Assembly (NCBI GenBank): GCA_947090755.1
Contig: CAMUPF010000003.1
Location: 1 to 64,000 of the forward strand
Reading direction: 5' to 3'
Length of the DNA stretch: 64,000 bases
Source: an uncultured Candidatus Melainabacteria bacterium
GTDB taxonomy: Bacteria > Cyanobacteriota > Vampirovibrionia > Gastranaerophilales > Gastranaerophilaceae
How positions within the stretch are numbered: the first letter of the stretch is position 1; each line of letters opens with the position of its first letter. The translations under genes were made by a program, and so were the position numbers. The notes beneath the pieces are model-generated. The model searched no databases and was not told the origin of the DNA. It was given only the letters and a program-made list of their open reading frames with translations. Positions 58,673 to 64,000 of the stretch are shown one piece after another.

Positions 58673-61600
58673 ATGAACAAGAAATACAAATCGTTTTTAA
58701 TGGCCTGTGCAGCGGTAATGCTTTGTTGCACAATAAGCCCTGAAAAATCATCAGGTTTCGGGATAGATATTTTTGATGACCAGACATACGAAAATTATAC
58801 TGACGCCGGTTATGATTCAATTATGCAATCCTATGCAGGGGTAAATAATACAAGAAATAGCGAAGTACGCAGTATAAATAATACTTTTAGAAATAATACG
58901 AATACCCATGGCGGTGTTTACGGCCTTCCGGGTGGCGGCGGTGTAATTTATAACTTTAACGGTTCTGCCTATATTGACGGAAGTACTTTTGAATCAAACA
59001 GAAGTACCGCAGATATTAGTCGTTCCGGCGGTGGTGCGTTGATGTTATACAATACAAAAGAAGGTACTATTACAAATTCTTCTTTTACCGATAATTCCGC
59101 GGTGCGTGATGGCGGTGCAATATATATGAACGGTACAAAAAATATTGTTATTTCTAATTCTAATTTTATAGGAAACGAAGCCGGTTATTACGGTGGTGCA
59201 ATCAATTTGAGTAATTACTCAATAACGGATAGTTCAATCGCAGACGCTATTCATCACAGTGTTTTTGAGAGAAACTCTGCGGCTGAAGGTGGTGCAATTT
59301 ATGTTGAAGGAACAGTCGCAACATTTGATAATCTAACTTTCAATGAAAACGATGCGCGTCTTGGCGGCGCTATGGCAATTTATTCAAGTGGGAATTTTGG
59401 GCAGGGAATAACCATCAATAACAGCCATTTTACCGGTAACACGGCAGAAGAACGCGGTGGTGCGATTTATTCAAGCGGACAGTTTGAGGTTAATAACGGC
59501 GAGTTCACCGGTAATAGTGCTTCGCAGGGTGGTGCAATTTATATTTCAAATGATGATCCGAATAGTATCAGAAATTCCGTGTTCAAGGATAACACTTCTG
59601 AATATCTCGGCGGTGCAATTTCTGTTCGTGAGGGAACTTTGCAGGTTAATGACAGCAGATTTGAAGGAAACCACGCCGGTACACGCGGCGGGGCGATTCA
59701 TTTTGTTGTAGATTCTAATAATACTTCTGAGGCTAACCCTACAAAATCTTTGTTTATTTATAACTCTGATTTTATTAACAATACCAACGGGCAAAATAGC
59801 GGTGGTGCGATTTATGTTAATGTTTCGCAAGACCCTGAAATCCGCGGCTTCAAAACTGTTAGAATTGAGTCCAATGACGGTACAACCCATGAATTTACCG
59901 GCAACATGCACAACACTAATGACGAATGGGGTTCGCCTGAATCAAATGCTTTATATGTTGATAGCGGTACTGTTCAGTTATGGACAAGAAATGAAGGCAG
60001 TAAACTCCTGTTCAATGATGGAATTGCGGGTTCAAACTGGGGTGAAAAAACTGACGCTAAGTTAGAATTAGATGGTGATATCATTTTTAACGGACAGGTT
60101 AAAAATATTGAAGTTACTCAGCAATCCGGAACTTTAACCCTTAATCAGGCTGAAAGCAATAATCTTGCTGACGGTAAGGCTATTTTTGATAATGTTGATT
60201 TATACCTTGAAGGCGGTACGCTTGACATGGCAAATGGAAAACTTGACACCTTAAAACTCGGTAATTTTGAGGCAAGAAATCCGGAAGACATTAAGTTGGC
60301 CTTTGACGCTGATATGTCACAGGGTAAAAGTGATTATATTGAAGTTAACAAGAATATGAGCGGCGGTTTGAAATTCGACGCGGAACATGTTGACGTCAAA
60401 ATTAAAGACGGCAGTGCTGAAAGCTTCCGGCTTTTCAACAGAGTAGACCCTGATTTTGACTGGAGCTCTACCGGCGAATTGGTTCAGTACAGCGACAAGC
60501 GTAAATATACAATGACTCTTGGCGAAGACGGATTTGTAAATGTCGCAAGCGACACAACTAACGGACTCGCAGACGCTATTATTGCAGAAGGTTCAAGAGT
60601 TTATCGCTCAGATGTGGATATAACCCTAAAAGACGCAGATTCTCTCGGCGCTATGGGTGGTGAATACTTGAAAATTAACCTCGACGGCGCTGATCTGGAC
60701 GGTGCGAAAAAAGGCGGAATCATTGTTTCTGACGGCCAGAGGCTTGAAATGGTTAATGTTGGCAGAGGCGGTGGCTTCAAATCCGCGCACGACTTCTACA
60801 CGGAAGGAAACGGTGCTGTTGTTGATAACGCCGGTGAATTGACAATTTCTGACGCTATATTCAAAAATAACTCTGCGGCTCTCAACGGCGGCGTTTTGAA
60901 TAACACTGCAACCGCAAGAATCTATGATACATCATTTATAAATAACACTGCCGGTGAAAAAGGCGGCGCGATTTATAACAGCGGCGACCTTACAATTACG
61001 GCCGACAGAAAAGATATCGTATTTTCCGGAAATACCGCTAACGGCGTTGGAAATGATATCTATATGGATAAAAGCGGTGTAAGTGTTGAAGGCGGTGAAC
61101 CTGTTGTTCTGGCTGCGGACACAACACCTATTTTAACCTTGAACGGAGCAAAAAACATTACGTTCAACGGTGGTATCGGCGGTGTTGGTACTATTGTTAA
61201 AAATGACTATGGTACTGTAATACTTGGTGGTGACAGCAGTAACTTTACGGGTGATGTTTATTATAACGCCGGCGAAACAGTTCTTTTAAAAGATTCAAAA
61301 TATTTCACCGCGCAAAATACACATTTTGAAAACGGTTCTATGTTGAATCTTATCAATAATCAGGCAAATTACGTTAACTTCGGAAACCTTTACCTTAACG
61401 GTGACGGCGGAAGATTAGGCCTTGATGTTAATATGATTAACGGCGAACATGATACTATTGCGGCAAATTCTGTAACAGGTGATGGACGGCTTATAATCGA
61501 TAGAGTTAACGTCCTGTTTGATAAAAAAGATTTGAACCCTGTGACTATGTTTGATATTGTCGAAAAAGATGAAAGTGGTAACAGCCCGCTTCTTGGCAGG

Positions 61601-62692
61601 GTTGAACTTAATCCGAATACGGCGACTGAGGCTTACGGGCCGATTTATAAATATGGCGTTGAATATAAGCCCGAAACCGGACAGATGATTCTTGCCGGTG
61701 CGGGAGGAAAAGATTACAAGGGCTATAACCCTGCTGTAATGACAGGCCCTGTCGGCGCTCTTGTGGGTGCTTATTTCACCCAGTTGAACTCTTATGATAT
61801 GGCGTTTAACAATATGGATATGTATATGTTAATGCCTAGAGAAAAAAGAGATTCTTTGAGATTTAGAAACATTTTTGCTTCTACTCAGGGCGGGCCTTAT
61901 TCGCCTACTTTGAACCCGCACGAAGAAAAAGGTGCATGGCTTAAACCTTACAGTACTTTTGAAAATGTTCGTTTAAGCAACGGGCCTAAAGTTCATAACG
62001 TTGCTTATGGTTCATTCTTCGGTGTAGATTCTGATTTGACAAGACTTAAACACGGATTTGACGGAATCTTATCATTCTATGCAGGATACAATGGTAGCCA
62101 CCAGACTTATCAGGGCAATGGAATCTATCAAAATGGCGGTCAAATTGGTGTGACCGGTGTTGCATATAAAGGTAACTTCTTCTCTGCATTGACTGCTAAC
62201 GTAGGTGCAAATGTCGGTGAAGCAAGCACTATGTACGGTAACGATAACTTCACAATGCTTGCTGCGGGTGTTGCGTCTAAAACAGGATATAACTGGGAAC
62301 TTGCAAGGGGAAGATTTATTGTTCAGCCAAGCTATCAAATGTCATACAGTTTCATTAATACATTTGATTATCATAACGCTGCCGGTGTAAGCCTTAATTC
62401 TGACGCACTTAACGTTATTCAAATCAACCCGGGTTTGAAATTCATAGGTAACCTCAAAAACGGCTGGCAGCCATACTTAGGCTTCTCAATTGTGTGGAAC
62501 ATTATGGATGATACAAGATTCCGTGCAAATGACGTAGCATTACCGCAATTAAGTGTTGACCCTTACTTCAATTACGGACTGGGTATTCAGAAAACAGCCG
62601 GCGAAAGATGTACGGGTTTCCTTCAGGCAATGTTTAGATCCGGCGGAAGAGCGGGTGTAGGCTTGCAATTTGCGTTTAGATACAAGTTATAA
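58673..62692 (+). CDS. giant autotransporter adhesin with Pmp-type repeats
   Basis: The 1339-residue protein has an N-terminal signal sequence (FLMACAAVMLCCTISPEKSSG), a passenger of about 1000 residues full of the polymorphic-membrane-protein repeats GGAI(Y/N) and F.(G/D)N(T/S)A (for example FTGNTAEERGGAIYSSG), and a C-terminal beta-barrel autotransporter domain starting near GAWLKPYSTFENV and ending GVGLQFAFRYKL. Repeats of this type build a beta-helix on the surface. The barrel proves an outer membrane. Two repeat blocks (residues 70-390 and 740-810) are separated by a non-repeat region. It has its own promoter region and terminator. Confidence 0.92.
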   Translation: MNKKYKSFLMACAAVMLCCTISPEKSSGFGIDIFDDQTYENYTDAGYDSIMQSYAGVNNTRNSEVRSINNTFRNNTNTHGGVYGLPGGGGVIYNFNGSAYIDGSTFESNRSTADISRSGGGALMLYNTKEGTITNSSFTDNSAVRDGGAIYMNGTKNIVISNSNFIGNEAGYYGGAINLSNYSITDSSIADAIHHSVFERNSAAEGGAIYVEGTVATFDNLTFNENDARLGGAMAIYSSGNFGQGITINNSHFTGNTAEERGGAIYSSGQFEVNNGEFTGNSASQGGAIYISNDDPNSIRNSVFKDNTSEYLGGAISVREGTLQVNDSRFEGNHAGTRGGAIHFVVDSNNTSEANPTKSLFIYNSDFINNTNGQNSGGAIYVNVSQDPEIRGFKTVRIESNDGTTHEFTGNMHNTNDEWGSPESNALYVDSGTVQLWTRNEGSKLLFNDGIAGSNWGEKTDAKLELDGDIIFNGQVKNIEVTQQSGTLTLNQAESNNLADGKAIFDNVDLYLEGGTLDMANGKLDTLKLGNFEARNPEDIKLAFDADMSQGKSDYIEVNKNMSGGLKFDAEHVDVKIKDGSAESFRLFNRVDPDFDWSSTGELVQYSDKRKYTMTLGEDGFVNVASDTTNGLADAIIAEGSRVYRSDVDITLKDADSLGAMGGEYLKINLDGADLDGAKKGGIIVSDGQRLEMVNVGRGGGFKSAHDFYTEGNGAVVDNAGELTISDAIFKNNSAALNGGVLNNTATARIYDTSFINNTAGEKGGAIYNSGDLTITADRKDIVFSGNTANGVGNDIYMDKSGVSVEGGEPVVLAADTTPILTLNGAKNITFNGGIGGVGTIVKNDYGTVILGGDSSNFTGDVYYNAGETVLLKDSKYFTAQNTHFENGSMLNLINNQANYVNFGNLYLNGDGGRLGLDVNMINGEHDTIAANSVTGDGRLIIDRVNVLFDKKDLNPVTMFDIVEKDESGNSPLLGRVELNPNTATEAYGPIYKYGVEYKPETGQMILAGAGGKDYKGYNPAVMTGPVGALVGAYFTQLNSYDMAFNNMDMYMLMPREKRDSLRFRNIFASTQGGPYSPTLNPHEEKGAWLKPYSTFENVRLSNGPKVHNVAYGSFFGVDSDLTRLKHGFDGILSFYAGYNGSHQTYQGNGIYQNGGQIGVTGVAYKGNFFSALTANVGANVGEASTMYGNDNFTMLAAGVASKTGYNWELARGRFIVQPSYQMSYSFINTFDYHNAAGVSLNSDALNVIQINPGLKFIGNLKNGWQPYLGFSIVWNIMDDTRFRANDVALPQLSVDPYFNYGLGIQKTAGERCTGFLQAMFRSGGRAGVGLQFAFRYKL

Positions 62693-62698
62693 GACACT

Positions 62699-62732
62699 GC
62701 GGCCACACTACTGTGTGGCCGCTTTTATCTTT
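62699..62732 (+). terminator. rho-independent terminator
   Basis: GCGGCCACAC-TACT-GTGTGGCCGC followed by TTTTATCTTTTT, directly after the autotransporter stop. Confidence 0.9.
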
Positions 62733-62751
62733 TTGTGTTAATATTCTGTTT

Positions 62752-64000
62752 ATGAATAAAAAAGACGGGTGCATGGTTGAAATAATTGATAATAAAGTCC
62801 GCCGGCATGTACGCGGACTTGACGAATCTCTTGAGGTTATTCGTGTTCTTGAGAGAAAGAACATGCATGGTTCACAGGTCGTTGAAACAAAAGTTTCGGC
62901 TGAGGAAGAAAATGTTCTCGAACACAAATTTATAACTCCGATAATTCATTCCGGCGAATTTACCGCTTCAATGGCCTATGATGTTACTGAAAAATCTCTG
63001 GATATGGCGTGTTCTCTTGTTGAAGACGGGATTTATGCACTTGACGTTTTGCCTCATAATTTTACTTTTAATAACGGTGAATGGATTTTATACGATTTTG
63101 GTGCTCTTGGGGTTTCTCCACGGGATATCAAAACAGAAATCAGAGGCATATTTAATATCTCATTTTCGGCGTTTGAACTGTTGAGGGTTATACCGCGTAA
63201 ATATTTGAAGCATTATTTTTTGAATCGTGTAAAGGTAAAAGATTTATTTAAATCAATTTCTTTCCTGAGAGCCTCTGGCATTATGGCAAAATATCTTTTT
63301 GTTAAACTGTTATATATTTGTAAGCAGTATAAATCGGTTTACCGGATGTTGAAATGTTTCTTCGAGCAATACAAAAAGTCTTATAAACGTGAATATTATT
63401 CGATACAATTAACGCAGAAGGATAAACAAAATTTTGACAGAATTGATGAAATCGTATCCGGAATGGAAAATATTTTTTGTGTAGGGGAAGAAGCTGCGAA
63501 ATGGGCGATGTCTAGTCGGTCTGATTCTCCTGCTTTTATATACGTAGATGATTATGAATTGTGTGACCGGATTTATAATTATATTTATAAAGAGGGAATT
63601 CGAAAGCTTTCAACGGGCGTAATTTATCCTTTTGCAAGTGATGAAAAAATTCCGGAAAATTTATCTTACAGAGCCATTTATGACCGGTTCGCAAAGGAAC
63701 GTTTTGCCGCTGATTGCGTGGTTTTTCTGGAATTGCCAGCTGAAGGCGCGCATCCGGATAATTTTATTCTAAATCTTTCCGGATTTGCACACAAGAAATT
63801 GGTCTTAAAAATTGATAAAGATTCTTCTTATTCTGCCGGTATTCGTGAACAACTCGATAAGATTTATCAAAATGTTTATCAGGAAGGAACGTTTTTTATT
63901 GCAGAGAATAAATTTACAGTAGAAAAATCTGAAAAATTTGAATATGATAATGCAAATCGACGTGCGCATGCTGCCGAACATTCCGCCAGAATCGTTGAAA
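62752..64000 (+). CDS. large protein, possibly NoeA-like methyltransferase N-terminal part (cut by window edge)
   Basis: The frame from the ATG at 62752 stays open to the right edge (about 416 codons). A segment ALDVLPHNFTFNNGEWILYDFGAL resembles the kinase-like N-terminal part of NoeA-type nodulation/methyltransferase proteins, where D-x-x-P-x-N ... D-F-G is seen. The rest so far is a helical region and an unrecognised C-terminal part. TAATAT lies seven bases before ATG with no ribosome site; the ATG at 62773 is an alternative. The assignment is tentative. Confidence 0.6.
   Translation, partial: MNKKDGCMVEIIDNKVRRHVRGLDESLEVIRVLERKNMHGSQVVETKVSAEEENVLEHKFITPIIHSGEFTASMAYDVTEKSLDMACSLVEDGIYALDVLPHNFTFNNGEWILYDFGALGVSPRDIKTEIRGIFNISFSAFELLRVIPRKYLKHYFLNRVKVKDLFKSISFLRASGIMAKYLFVKLLYICKQYKSVYRMLKCFFEQYKKSYKREYYSIQLTQKDKQNFDRIDEIVSGMENIFCVGEEAAKWAMSSRSDSPAFIYVDDYELCDRIYNYIYKEGIRKLSTGVIYPFASDEKIPENLSYRAIYDRFAKERFAADCVVFLELPAEGAHPDNFILNLSGFAHKKLVLKIDKDSSYSAGIREQLDKIYQNVYQEGTFFIAENKFTVEKSEKFEYDNANRRAHAAEHSARIVE

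Noticed and set aside
1-64000. CRISPR arrays.
   Set aside because: No regularly spaced direct repeats with unique spacers were seen; the repeats found are dispersed and inverted.
1-64000. Insertion sequences or prophage.
   Set aside because: No transposase, integrase or phage structural gene was recognised; only small non-coding repeat elements are present.

Overview
The window reads as bacterial chromosome from a low-GC, diderm (outer-membrane-bearing) organism. My best inference is a gut member of the non-photosynthetic cyanobacterial sister class (Gastranaerophilales / Melainabacteria). This rests on recalled family resemblance of the prepilin paralogues that share an MAEILLSLTIIGVV core, combined with an autotransporter, AsmA-like and Mur/FtsW envelope genes. 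No 16S rRNA gene or tRNA is present to prove it.

Layout. 1-3.1 kb: a Fic-domain protein followed by a PHP/EndoQ-like nuclease fused to a UvrD-type helicase, cut by the left edge. 3.2-12.6 kb: a small basic protein, a two-subunit CoA-transferase, an AsmA-like protein divergent from a WG-repeat protein, family 4 uracil-DNA glycosylase, a SIMPL protein, an unknown exported protein and pyruvate kinase. 12.7-19.5 kb: pgpH-ybeY-dgkA operon, lipA, a prepilin-like gene and wecB. 19.5-23.6 kb: exported small proteins, an M48 protease and a membrane glycosyltransferase. 23.6-30.6 kb: a cell-wall (dcw-like) cluster read right to left as murF-mraY-murD-ftsW-murG-folC. 30.7-36.8 kb: an accessory island with three more prepilin-like genes, a divergent XRE regulator, small proteins, a glycosyltransferase and a degenerate histidine phosphatase. 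36.9-47.3 kb: clpB, a cysteine-protease-like protein, a TOPRIM protein, a toxin-like protein facing two duplicated membrane proteins, a lipoprotein and a large TPR protein. 47.5-64 kb: small proteins, anmK, a coiled-coil protein, holB/holA, a HEXXH protein, a ROK kinase, a sigma-70 factor, RNase P RNA, a pseudopilin, an LEA-like protein, a giant Pmp-type autotransporter and an incomplete gene at the right edge.

Most striking signals. (1) Four prepilin-like paralogues share an almost identical N-terminus but have different C-termini. In three of them a 12-13 nt poly-G tract lies inside the leader, between a well-supported start codon and the pilin core. At the tract lengths seen here one gene is in frame (ON) and two are out of frame (OFF), which suggests slipped-strand phase variation of surface proteins. 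Two OFF genes also carry a GC-rich leader insert with conserved flanks and a gene-specific hairpin. (2) A small MITE-like repeat family (termini AGACAGC and GGCGGAGAACTG) has one copy inserted in frame in ybeY and another that supplies the ribosome binding site of lipA. (3) A toxin-like gene at 42.0 kb has its Shine-Dalgarno exactly complementary to a sequence just before its own promoter, an arrangement that would silence read-through transcripts. It faces two duplicated, very AT-rich membrane proteins that could be immunity proteins. (4) Several genes (fic, the asmA/WG pair, wecB, murF, xre, a glycosyltransferase, the right-edge gene) have a -10-like box 6-7 nt before ATG and no Shine-Dalgarno, suggesting leaderless mRNAs.
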